NCBI RefSeq assembly: GCF_001644605.1
Contig: NZ_CP011388.1
Location: 4,383,501 to 4,447,500, forward strand
Length of the DNA stretch: 64,000 nt
DNA from: Paenibacillus swuensis
GTDB lineage: Bacteria; Bacillota; Bacilli; Paenibacillales; DY6
Direction: 5' to 3'
This document shows, piece after piece, positions 55,187 through 63,490 of this stretch. Position 1 is the stretch's first letter. Each line of letters begins with the position of its first letter. The notes under the pieces are model-generated. The model made no database searches. It was not told where the DNA came from and saw only the letters and a program-made list of their open reading frames with translations. The translations under genes and the position numbers were made by a program.

Positions 55187-56591
55187 GCTCAATCACCACC
55201 CTGCGCCTGGACTCTTTCGCAAACATTTTGCCCGGATTCAGCAGATTGTGCGGGTCGAACGCCTCTTTAATGGCCTCCATCACTTGAATGCCGGGACCGC
55301 CCACTTTCCATTCCAGGTAAGGAGCCTTCACCATGCCTACACCATGCTCACCCGTAATCGTACCGCCCAGCCGGATTGCGGCTTCGAAAATATCCTCAAA
55401 AGCCGCCTCCACCCGGTGTACCTCTTCCAGATCCCTCGCATCGGTCGTGGCTGTCGGATGCAGGTTTCCGTCGCCCGCATGGCCGAACGTACAAATCTGT
55501 ACGTTGTGCTTTTCAGCGATCCGGTTGATCTCCAGCACCATCTCGGCGATTTTGGAGCGCGGCACCGTTGCATCCTCCAGTATCGTAGTTGGACGCAGCC
55601 TGGCCAGTGCCGTAAACGCGCTCCGTCTTGCCGTCAGCAGCTTAAGCGCTTCCTCCGGCGTCTCCGCGATGCTGATCCTTGCAGCCTGTTCTTCCCGGCA
55701 AATCCCGGAAATCTTCGCGATATCCCGCTCGACCATTTCCGGTTCGCCGTCCTGCTCGATCAGCAGGATAGCCGCCATATCCAGCGGCAGTCCGAGCTTC
55801 GCGAAATCATCCACGACCCGGATCGTCGGATTGTCCATAATCTCCAGCGTCGCCGGAATGATCCGGTTTTCGATAATGCTGGATACCGTCCGGGCGGCTC
55901 CGTAAATGTCCGTGTACATGGCGAGCATCGTCTTTTTGGCCTTAGGAGGGGGAATCAGCTTTAACGTCGCTTCGGTAATGACCGCCAATGTCCCTTCGGA
56001 GCCTATTAACAGCTTTGTCAGGTCATAGCCCGCCACATCCTTCATCAGCTTCCCGCCCGTCCGCAGAATCTGCCCATCAGCGAGCACGCACTCCAGCCCC
56101 AGCACGTAATCTTTGGTCGTTCCGTATTTCAAGCCGCGGAGTCCGCCGGAGCATTCCGCGATATTTCCGCCGATTGTGGAGATCGCCATACTGCTAGGAT
56201 CCGGAGGGTAGAACAGCCCTAGCCCCTCGATATGCTCAATAAACTGCTTTGTGATGATTCCCGGCTGAACGGTGGCAGTTAAATTCTGCGTATCCACTTC
56301 CACAATCGCATTCATCCGGTGCATCACCATCACGACACCGCCGTGAACAGGCACCGTGCCGCCGCATAAATTCGTTCCTGACCCCCGGCTGACGAGCGGA
56401 ATCCGGTGCTCGTGAAGCACTTTCATGATAGCGGATACCTCAGCCGTATTCCGGGGATAGATTACCCCGTCAGGCAGCGACTGCAGCATGGGCGTCCCGT
56501 CGTAAGAATGCGTCACCAGCGACTGCGCATCGTCTTTGAAATAAGCATCGCCCACGATCCCGCGGAGCAAATGTTTCACATTACTGTCCAT
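55179..56591 (-). CDS. glcD: GlcD-like FAD-linked oxidase (glycolate or D-lactate)
   Basis: A 470-residue flavoprotein of the VAO/GlcD family. The FAD-binding part has PLVSRGSGTNLCGG (about residue 65), IGGNIAECSGG and GLKYGTTKDYV; the C-terminal FAD-linked oxidase domain ends with HNLLNPGKMF. It oxidises a 2-hydroxy acid. GGAGAAGGA precedes the ATG. It begins 42 bases after anmK and overlaps glcF. In E. coli the partner GlcE is separate; here only D and F are present, as in several D-lactate oxidases. Confidence 0.9.
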   Translation of the reverse strand: MDSNVKHLLRGIVGDAYFKDDAQSLVTHSYDGTPMLQSLPDGVIYPRNTAEVSAIMKVLHEHRIPLVSRGSGTNLCGGTVPVHGGVVMVMHRMNAIVEVDTQNLTATVQPGIITKQFIEHIEGLGLFYPPDPSSMAISTIGGNIAECSGGLRGLKYGTTKDYVLGLECVLADGQILRTGGKLMKDVAGYDLTKLLIGSEGTLAVITEATLKLIPPPKAKKTMLAMYTDIYGAARTVSSIIENRIIPATLEIMDNPTIRVVDDFAKLGLPLDMAAILLIEQDGEPEMVERDIAKISGICREEQAARISIAETPEEALKLLTARRSAFTALARLRPTTILEDATVPRSKIAEMVLEINRIAEKHNVQICTFGHAGDGNLHPTATTDARDLEEVHRVEAAFEDIFEAAIRLGGTITGEHGVGMVKAPYLEWKVGGPGIQVMEAIKEAFDPHNLLNPGKMFAKESRRRVVIERG

Positions 56592-56633
56592 CTTGGTCCT
56601 TCTCCTTTATGCCAAAGGTTCCTGCTGCAACTC

Positions 56634-57824
56634 CTACCACGGCAAAGCCAGCTTTCCCATCACCGTCGGCCGTTGCGCCCCTGTCGCGGAGGTCAGGTTG
56701 TTAGGCACACCTTGAATATAATGATCCGCAAAGATAGCGAAAGCGACCGCTTCCTTCCCATCCGCACTTATGCCCGCCTGATCCGAGGTCATCACCCTCA
56801 GCTCGGGGAGCTCGTCGGCCAGCATGTTCATCAACGTTTCGTTATGAGCGCCTCCGCCGGAAACCAGCACTTCCTCAATCCTTGTATCAGGCAAAATAAA
56901 GTCGCGGTAACTCCGGGCAATCGTTCGTGCCGTAAAAGCAGTAAATGTAGCCATGATATCGGCCGCAGGCAAACTGTCCGAAAGCGCACGCAGGATCCAC
57001 CCGGATGCGTAATCCTTGCCGAACTCCTCACGGCCGGTCGTTTTTACAGGATGCTTGGACAGGTATGGATGCTCCATCATTTCAGCCAGCAGACGTTCGT
57101 CCACTCGGCCTTCGGATGCCCACGCGCCTCCCTGGTCATAGGCCAGCTGTCCCCCGCTTAACTCATAGGCCGCCTGATCAATGATCATATTGCCAGGTCC
57201 CGTGTCAAAAGCGATCATTCGCTCCGGACCGGCGCCTGCCGGGATCGACGCGCAATTGCTGATGCCGCCTATATTTTGCAGTATTCTGCCCTTGTCCTTG
57301 TGCCGGAACATAATGTAATCGGCATACGGCGTAAGCGGGGCCCCCTGACCGCCGACCGCCATATCCGCCGGGCGGAAATCCCCCACGGTCAGCACCCCTG
57401 TCGCCTTGGCCAGCACAGACAAATCCCCGATTTGCAGCGTGGATTTCGGACGGAAGGAATCCTGCGGGTCCGCGTACGGCATATGCCAGATCGTCTGCCC
57501 GTGCGAGCTGACCAGATCAATATCAGCCATGGACAGTCCCGCCTGCCGGACAGCCTCTTTCACCGCATTCGCCCAATTTTGAGCCAAGTAAAAACTCATC
57601 CCGCTGATCGCAGGTGAGCTGGAATGCTGCTCCGAGCACAGTTCTTTCAACTTCTCCCGGAGCTCTTCTGTGTAAGGAAGAGACAAGAAATGAAGCAATT
57701 CCACTCTGGAGTCAATGCCTTGCCCTTCGATGCGGACTACAGCGGCGTCGATACCGTCAAGGGAAGTGCCGGACATCAGCCCGACGATGACCCTGGACGG
57801 CTTCTGAAGCAGGTTATCGAACAA
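56634..57824 (-). CDS. anmK: anhydro-N-acetylmuramic acid kinase
   Basis: A 396-residue kinase that opens 1,6-anhydro-MurNAc and phosphorylates it to MurNAc-6-phosphate. Motifs are GLMSGTSLDGIDAAVV (N-terminal), SSHGQTIWH, DTGPGNMIID and VSGGGAHN. Start is TTG at 57824 behind GGGGAGTGA, overlapping nagZ by 11 bases. 1,6-anhydro sugars arise from lytic transglycosylases, so the cell should face such products. Confidence 0.95.
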   Translation of the reverse strand: MFDNLLQKPSRVIVGLMSGTSLDGIDAAVVRIEGQGIDSRVELLHFLSLPYTEELREKLKELCSEQHSSSPAISGMSFYLAQNWANAVKEAVRQAGLSMADIDLVSSHGQTIWHMPYADPQDSFRPKSTLQIGDLSVLAKATGVLTVGDFRPADMAVGGQGAPLTPYADYIMFRHKDKGRILQNIGGISNCASIPAGAGPERMIAFDTGPGNMIIDQAAYELSGGQLAYDQGGAWASEGRVDERLLAEMMEHPYLSKHPVKTTGREEFGKDYASGWILRALSDSLPAADIMATFTAFTARTIARSYRDFILPDTRIEEVLVSGGGAHNETLMNMLADELPELRVMTSDQAGISADGKEAVAFAIFADHYIQGVPNNLTSATGAQRPTVMGKLALPW

Positions 57825-59427
57825 AGGAAGTCACTCCCCACCCTGCAGGATACGACTCGCCAATCGTAACAGGCAGCTTCCCTTGAGGGACCAATGCGCC
57901 TGACATCAGCTTGGCTGCGCTCTGTAAAGCCAGCGGGCGGCTTTCATACAGGCATACATACGCAGGCACGTCCGCATAAGCCTGCAAATCGTAAGGATTC
58001 CGCAGTGCGGCTACGACAGGCTGTTTGCCCAGAGCCAGCAATGCGCGGACGAGCGAAACCTGATCCGGGTGCAAATGGGCATTGTAAGTCCCCACAACGA
58101 TTTGCTCATACCAGCCAGCTTCTTTAAGCATTTCTTGGGTCAGCTCGCCGGCCTTCGTCAGCGGAATTACCCTCTCCCGCACATCAATTCCTTCTGCAGC
58201 CAGGGCGCTTCCCAGTGTGGCGCGTTCCCCATAGGACTCATCTACCAGCGAAACCGCCGCAGGCTCTACGGTAAGAACGAGCGTTGGCTTAGCAGCGAGC
58301 GGCAGCAGTCCTGCCGTATCCTTCACAAGCGTGATGCTAGCTTCGCTGAAGCGTTCCGCCGCGGAGCGGTGTTCCGGCGTGTTCACGATCCGGCTGAAAT
58401 CACCCGGCTCCGCAGCGAGGGCCCGTTTGGCCTTCAAAGCCAGCAGCCGCTCTACCGATTGGTCGATGCGCTCCTCGCTGATGCGACCGCTGCGAACAGC
58501 CTCGACGAGCGCGGCGGCCGCCCCCGCCTGAAGCTCAAGCGAATGGCTGATCAGTACGAGATCCGCCCCGGCTTCCACAGCCATGACCGCCGCATGCACG
58601 GTTCCGTAATGATCCGCAATGGCCTTCATCTCCATGCAATCCGTCATAATAACGCCGGCAAAACCAAGTTCCTCGCGCAGCAAACCGGTCAGCACCCGGT
58701 GCGACAAGGTCACCGGAACGCCGCTGTCATCAAAGGCCGGGAACCGGATATGCGCCGACATCACGGAGTCGACACCCGCTTCGACAGCCTTTATAAACGG
58801 AACCAGCTCAACCGAACGGATCCGCTCGCTGCTGTGTGTGATCACAGGCAAATCCAGGTGTGAATCAATATGCGTGTCTCCATGTCCAGGGAAATGTTTG
58901 GCCGTAGCCACAACATTCGCATCTTGATATCCGCGCAGTGTCTGCACTCCCAGCTCCGCTACCCGGTCAGGCTGTTCCCCGAATGAGCGTACCCCGATAA
59001 CCGGGTTCATCGCATTGACGTTAATGTCCAGGTCCGGCGCAAAATTCAAGTTGATTCCAAGCGCGCGAAGCTCGGTTCCGCTGATCTTGGCCGATTCGTA
59101 CGCCGCTTCCGCGGACCCGCCCGCCGCCAGCGCCATCGCGCCCGGCATAAGCGCAACTCCCTCCGTAATTCGGGCAACCATACCGCCCTCCTGGTCGATG
59201 GAAATCCACAGGGGCGGCTGTCCCGCTTCGGCGGCCATCAGCTGCAAATCCCGGCTTAAAGCCGCAACTTGTGCAGGGTGCCGCACATTGCGGGCAAAGT
59301 AAATGACCCCGCCCATATGATGATCCTTAATCATCGTCCGCACATGTTCCGCGGGTTCCGTTCCTTCAAAACCGCCGAGAATCATCTGCCCGATTTTTTG
59401 TTCCAACGTCCAACGGCTAAACTCCAT
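57814..59427 (-). CDS. nagZ: beta-N-acetylglucosaminidase NagZ (GH3)
   Basis: A 537-residue GH3 enzyme. KHFPGHGDTHIDSH carries the His/Asp dyad of NagZ enzymes and VIMTDCMEMKAI the nucleophilic Asp. It removes GlcNAc from GlcNAc-MurNAc fragments. Its C-terminal second domain resembles B. subtilis NagZ, but there is no signal peptide, so it should act in the cytoplasm. GGGAGG before the ATG. It overlaps both neighbours by 11 bases. Confidence 0.92.
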   Translation of the reverse strand: MEFSRWTLEQKIGQMILGGFEGTEPAEHVRTMIKDHHMGGVIYFARNVRHPAQVAALSRDLQLMAAEAGQPPLWISIDQEGGMVARITEGVALMPGAMALAAGGSAEAAYESAKISGTELRALGINLNFAPDLDINVNAMNPVIGVRSFGEQPDRVAELGVQTLRGYQDANVVATAKHFPGHGDTHIDSHLDLPVITHSSERIRSVELVPFIKAVEAGVDSVMSAHIRFPAFDDSGVPVTLSHRVLTGLLREELGFAGVIMTDCMEMKAIADHYGTVHAAVMAVEAGADLVLISHSLELQAGAAAALVEAVRSGRISEERIDQSVERLLALKAKRALAAEPGDFSRIVNTPEHRSAAERFSEASITLVKDTAGLLPLAAKPTLVLTVEPAAVSLVDESYGERATLGSALAAEGIDVRERVIPLTKAGELTQEMLKEAGWYEQIVVGTYNAHLHPDQVSLVRALLALGKQPVVAALRNPYDLQAYADVPAYVCLYESRPLALQSAAKLMSGALVPQGKLPVTIGESYPAGWGVTSFVR

Positions 59428-60349
59428 CTGTCATTCCTCCCTGTCTTGTCCAGGCCATGAGCGCTGCACCGCCGGAAGCATCCTTCGCCGGCATGCCGCA
59501 ATGCAGATGCGGATAATGACGGCTTAACAGCTGAACAAATGTTTCCCTGATATATGAATTGTTCAACAGCACACTTCCGGTCATTGCTAAGCGCCCCTGT
59601 TGCAAAGTAAGCTTCTCCGTTACGGGTACGGTCAACTCATACAATGACTGTGCGCTTCTTGCTGCAATCCCCAGCGCCGTTTCATCCCCCGAATCGCAGG
59701 CGGTCGTCAAGAGCGGTGCCAACGCAGCTATATCTTTCTTATGCCTGTGCTTGTCATATACAAAGCCGATGACCTCTTTAACCGTATTCAGCTCAAGCTG
59801 TTCATAAACGAGCCGGCTGATCGCGGTAGCCTGGATACGTCCGTCTTCATGCCTAACCAGCGCGGACAGCAATTCCCTCCCGATGCTGTATCCGCTTCCC
59901 TCATCGTCGATAAGATGCCCGAATCCGCCGGACCGGTGCGACACACCGGCTCCGTTCCGGCCGTAACAGATCGAACCGGTTCCTGCGACCAGAATGATGC
60001 CGGGTCTCCCCTCATGCGCGCCGTACAAGGCGGCTTCCTGATCGCCGACGATCAGCAGCTTCCCTGGATAGCCGCAAGCTCGCACGTCCTCTTCCAATCG
60101 GGGAATAACGTCCGGATTGCTGACGCCGGCCGCCCCGATAACTACCTGCGCACAATGCTCGAGACCGCCGGTACATTCCGCCATGACGGCGAAAAGCTCC
60201 CCAAGGTTTCCGCGGACCGTTTCCGCATCCATTCCGTTATAATTAATACCCCCGGACGTAATCGTCCGGACGATATTCCCATTATCATCCATAAGGGTTA
60301 CCGCGGTTTTCGTTCCCCCGCCGTCCAGACCTGCCACATAGCTGCTCAT
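59417..60349 (-). CDS. murK: amino-sugar kinase, MurK/N-acetylglucosamine kinase type (BadF/BcrA family)
   Basis: A 310-residue ASKHA-fold kinase. AGLDGGGTKTAVTLMD (phosphate 1), LVAGTGSICYGRN and GGFGHLIDDEGSGYSIGRE are hallmarks of the GlcNAc/MurNAc kinase family. It likely phosphorylates free GlcNAc and MurNAc made by NagZ and NamZ. AAAGGATG lies before the ATG. Strict choice between GlcNAc and MurNAc cannot be made. Confidence 0.85.
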   Translation of the reverse strand: MSSYVAGLDGGGTKTAVTLMDDNGNIVRTITSGGINYNGMDAETVRGNLGELFAVMAECTGGLEHCAQVVIGAAGVSNPDVIPRLEEDVRACGYPGKLLIVGDQEAALYGAHEGRPGIILVAGTGSICYGRNGAGVSHRSGGFGHLIDDEGSGYSIGRELLSALVRHEDGRIQATAISRLVYEQLELNTVKEVIGFVYDKHRHKKDIAALAPLLTTACDSGDETALGIAARSAQSLYELTVPVTEKLTLQQGRLAMTGSVLLNNSYIRETFVQLLSRHYPHLHCGMPAKDASGGAALMAWTRQGGMTDGV

Positions 60350-60363
60350 AAGCGCACATCCTT

Positions 60364-61509
60364 TTAATACATATGATACTGCTCTTTCATCACTGCGAAC
60401 GTCCGGCTCTCGTCCCGAAACCGCTCCAACAACCCGGACACATCTACATCAGGCTCCCTCAACATCCGATCCCCTGCAAGTAAATCGATGAAATGCCTTG
60501 AGCCTTCTTTCACCGGCGGAAGGAAGGCAAACTCCTCATAATTCCGCTTCACCGTAAGCAGCAGCTCCACCCCGGTCTCCACCGGCCGGAACAACCGCCG
60601 GTCCAGTACATGCAGCTGCACCCCGCGGCACAGCTCCCCTTGAAACTTGGAGAAAGAAGGACGGAAATACACAGGGCGGAACACCACGCCCGGCAATTCC
60701 TTCCGATTCATCTCCCTTGCCAGTTTCTCCGCATCCAGGAACGGCGCGCCGATCATTTCGAATGGCGCCGTCGTGCCTCTTCCTTCGGACAGATTCGTCC
60801 CTTCAAACAGACAAGTTCCGGGGTACACTAAAGCCGTATCGAACCTGGGAATGCCCATAGACGGCATAATCCAGTGCAGGCCCGTATCCGGGAACTGCAT
60901 CGTCCTCTCCCAACCTTGGCAGCGGACAATATTCAGGTTCGCCCGCCAGTTCATTCGGTCGTTGACCAAGCAGGCGATTTCGCCCGCTGTCAGGCCGTAC
61001 CGCATAGTGAGCGGATATCCGCCTAAAAACGACTTATATTCCGGCTTCAGCAAGTTCCCCTCCACCGTCACCCCGCCCAGCGGATTAATCCGGTCCAGCA
61101 CGACAAACTCCTTACCCGCCGAAGCGCAGTCCTCCAACGCGTTCAGCATCGTATAAATAAACGTATAATACCGGGTCCCTACATCCTGGATGTCATATAC
61201 GACCATATCCACTTCATCCAACATCTGCGCCGTCAGCCGCTTGGAGTCCTTGCGGTATAAACTGTGCACAGGCACGCCGGTCATGGGATCCAGATACGAA
61301 TCTATAACTGCCCCGGCGCCTTGATCCCCGCGCACCCCATGCTCCGGAGAGAATAGGGCCGCCAAATGAAATCTCTCATTCAGGATGTCAATCGTGGATA
61401 CAAACTCCCTGTTCAACCCGGTTGGCACGGTAATTAAGCCCAGACGCTTCCCCTTGAACAAATGGGTATACTGCCCGATATGATCGACTCCGTTGCTGAC
61501 TTTACCCAT
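60364..61509 (-). CDS. namZ: exo-beta-N-acetylmuramidase NamZ (DUF1343)
   Basis: A 381-residue DUF1343 protein related to B. subtilis NamZ/YbbC, which cuts MurNAc from the non-reducing end of peptidoglycan fragments. Family features are LFSPEHGVRGDQGAGA, VVYDIQDVGTRYYTFI and GTNLSEGRGTTAPFEMIGAPF. Unlike the secreted B. subtilis protein, it lacks a signal peptide. GGGAGG before the ATG. It follows the importer genes after a hairpin. Confidence 0.92.
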   Translation of the reverse strand: MGKVSNGVDHIGQYTHLFKGKRLGLITVPTGLNREFVSTIDILNERFHLAALFSPEHGVRGDQGAGAVIDSYLDPMTGVPVHSLYRKDSKRLTAQMLDEVDMVVYDIQDVGTRYYTFIYTMLNALEDCASAGKEFVVLDRINPLGGVTVEGNLLKPEYKSFLGGYPLTMRYGLTAGEIACLVNDRMNWRANLNIVRCQGWERTMQFPDTGLHWIMPSMGIPRFDTALVYPGTCLFEGTNLSEGRGTTAPFEMIGAPFLDAEKLAREMNRKELPGVVFRPVYFRPSFSKFQGELCRGVQLHVLDRRLFRPVETGVELLLTVKRNYEEFAFLPPVKEGSRHFIDLLAGDRMLREPDVDVSGLLERFRDESRTFAVMKEQYHMY

Positions 61510-61530
61510 GGCTGCCTCCCGCCTCTTGCC

Positions 61531-61565
61531 AAAATGACTGCGACAAGCCCCTTGTCACAGTCATT
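61531..61565 (-). terminator. intra-operon hairpin between importer and namZ
   Basis: Arms AATGACTG-C-GACAAG and CTTGTC-A-CAGTCATT pair fully on the minus RNA (U-G at the odd place), followed by T4. Probably a partial terminator that lowers expression of downstream enzymes. Confidence 0.6.
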
Positions 61566-61602
61566 CCTATTTTGCAACTATTCAATTGCTTCATCTAAAC
61601 GC

Positions 61603-62463
61603 TTAGCCTTTAACCGCTCCTACCGTCACACCCTCAAGGAAGTACTTCTGCAGGCTGAAGAACAGAATGAACATCGGCAAAGCTGAAATCGCAGCGCCCG
61701 CCATCATCGGAGCGATGTACGTGGTGTTGGCGAAGCGGAAGTTTTTCAATCCGACCTGAATCGTCTGCATTTCCATAGAGTTCGTGATCAGAAGCGGCCA
61801 GAAGAACGTATTCCAGCTGTCCATGAACGTCAGAATTGCCATAACGGCCAGCACGGTTTTGGATAACGGAAGAATGATTTTCATATAAATGGTGAACTGA
61901 TTGCACCCTTCCATCTTGGCGCTTTCCAGAATTTCATTCGGAATACTGCTCATAAATTGTTTGGCAAGGAAGATGTTATACACCGTAACAATCCCCGGCA
62001 ATATAAGAGCTCTGTACGTATTTTGAAGTTCAAAAATATTGACCATCAGAATATACAGCGGAACCTGTGTTACCTGATACGGAATCATCATGGAGACAAG
62101 CAGGATGCCGAACAGCACATTTTTGCCCCGAAACTTCAATTTGGAAAACGCAAACCCCGCCATGCTCGCGAACACTACGTTGGAAACCGTAACCGCAACC
62201 GCTACGACTAACGAGTTCAGAATCCAACGGTATGAATACTCACTGTATTCAAAGAAGAATTTGAACGAAGCCAGCGTAAACTTACTGGGAAAAATGGAGT
62301 AACTGACCGCGCCGGCTTCCACCGGATCGCCGAGAGCCGAGACAACCATGAAATAAATCGGAAAGATCGTGGCCAGAGCGAATAAAAGCAATGCAGTGAA
62401 AATAATCGCATTCCGTGTAAAGCGGACCCGGGGTCTTCCGGTGTGATTGCTGTATAATGCCAT
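61603..62463 (-). CDS. CUT1 ABC importer permease (MalG type)
   Basis: A 286-residue six-helix permease with EAA loop ILESAKMEGCNQFTIYMKI. Second permease of the importer for cell-wall sugars. No ATPase gene is present. Start ATG at 62463. Confidence 0.9.
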   Translation of the reverse strand: MALYSNHTGRPRVRFTRNAIIFTALLLFALATIFPIYFMVVSALGDPVEAGAVSYSIFPSKFTLASFKFFFEYSEYSYRWILNSLVVAVAVTVSNVVFASMAGFAFSKLKFRGKNVLFGILLVSMMIPYQVTQVPLYILMVNIFELQNTYRALILPGIVTVYNIFLAKQFMSSIPNEILESAKMEGCNQFTIYMKIILPLSKTVLAVMAILTFMDSWNTFFWPLLITNSMEMQTIQVGLKNFRFANTTYIAPMMAGAAISALPMFILFFSLQKYFLEGVTVGAVKG

Positions 62464-62478
62464 ATGGAATCCCCCTTC

Positions 62479-63384
62479 TTAATACTCGACGTTCTTACCG
62501 GCGTATTTAAACTGGATAAACGAAATGATGGCGATCACGAATGCCAGAACGAGCGACTGGGCCGCGGCTTTACCGAACTCGAAATAAGTAAACGCATTGT
62601 TGAAAATCAGCAAACCTACCATCGTCGTTGCATTGTCCGGTCCGCCGCCCGTCATAAGGTAAGCGTTCTGGAACACCTGGAATGATCCGATGACACCGGT
62701 TACCAACAGGAACAGCGTTGCCGGTCTCAAGCTTGGAATGACGATATGCCACACCTTCTGCACAAAGTTCGCGCCGTCCAGCTCCGCCGCCTCATAGTAG
62801 GTCTCGTCGATGCCCAGCAAGCCCGCGAGGTAAATGATGATGCTGGTGCCGTGGCTGGAAAGCCAGGACATCAACACCAGAGAGAACATGGACGTACTGC
62901 TGGAACCAAGCCAGTTCTGGCTCGGAATTCCGAAAAACTGAAAAACCTGATTAAGAATCCCTCCTGGTAGAGCGTCAAAAATCCACAGCCATACGACGGA
63001 CAGAGCGACACCCGACGCCACAACAGGCAAATAGTAAACGGCTTTAAAAAACGATTGTGTTTTCTTGCTGAACGGCAGCACCATAATGGCGATCGCAAAC
63101 GAGATGAACAGGTTTACGGGTACTGTGAGTATCGTATAAACGACCGTGTTCTTCATGGATTTCCAAAAGAGGGCGTCCTTTAACGTAGCCGTGTAATTGT
63201 CCAATCCGATATACGTGGAACCAAGAGGCTTATATTTCTGCAAACTGATAATAAATGCACTCACAAAAGGGTAGGCGGTAAACATGGCGAAAGTGGTCAG
63301 CGCCACTGCAATAAACAGATAACCCCAGACACCGTCCGATTCCAGCTTGTTTCTCTTCCTTACTTTACTAAGCGTATTCATCAT
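62479..63384 (-). CDS. CUT1 ABC importer permease (MalF type)
   Basis: A 301-residue permease; EAA loop YEAAELDGANFVQKVWHIV. GGGGTAAG precedes the ATG at 63384. It pairs with the next gene 15 bases downstream. The cargo is inferred from the neighbours to be GlcNAc/MurNAc disaccharides or monomers. Confidence 0.9.
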   Translation of the reverse strand: MMNTLSKVRKRNKLESDGVWGYLFIAVALTTFAMFTAYPFVSAFIISLQKYKPLGSTYIGLDNYTATLKDALFWKSMKNTVVYTILTVPVNLFISFAIAIMVLPFSKKTQSFFKAVYYLPVVASGVALSVVWLWIFDALPGGILNQVFQFFGIPSQNWLGSSSTSMFSLVLMSWLSSHGTSIIIYLAGLLGIDETYYEAAELDGANFVQKVWHIVIPSLRPATLFLLVTGVIGSFQVFQNAYLMTGGGPDNATTMVGLLIFNNAFTYFEFGKAAAQSLVLAFVIAIISFIQFKYAGKNVEY

Positions 63385-63419
63385 GTCTTACCCCGTTTCG
63401 ATCACTCGGTATTGTGAGG

Positions 63420-63461
63420 TAAAAAGTTCGGATAGCCGCTCAGCGTACAGGGCTATCCGAA
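63420..63461 (-). terminator. intra-operon attenuator between binding protein and permeases
   Basis: Perfect 11-bp stem TTCGGATAGCC/GGCTATCCGAA with 13-base loop, then CTTTTTA on the minus strand. Such partial terminators let the binding protein be made in excess over permeases. Confidence 0.75.
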
Positions 63462-63490
63462 GGATTACCGTATGATTATGCGTTCGATTG

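Noticed and set aside
61593-61602. TAAACGCTTA as a cre site in the recycling operon
   Set aside because: Only the central core matches and it lies near the 3' end of a permease gene, not at a promoter.
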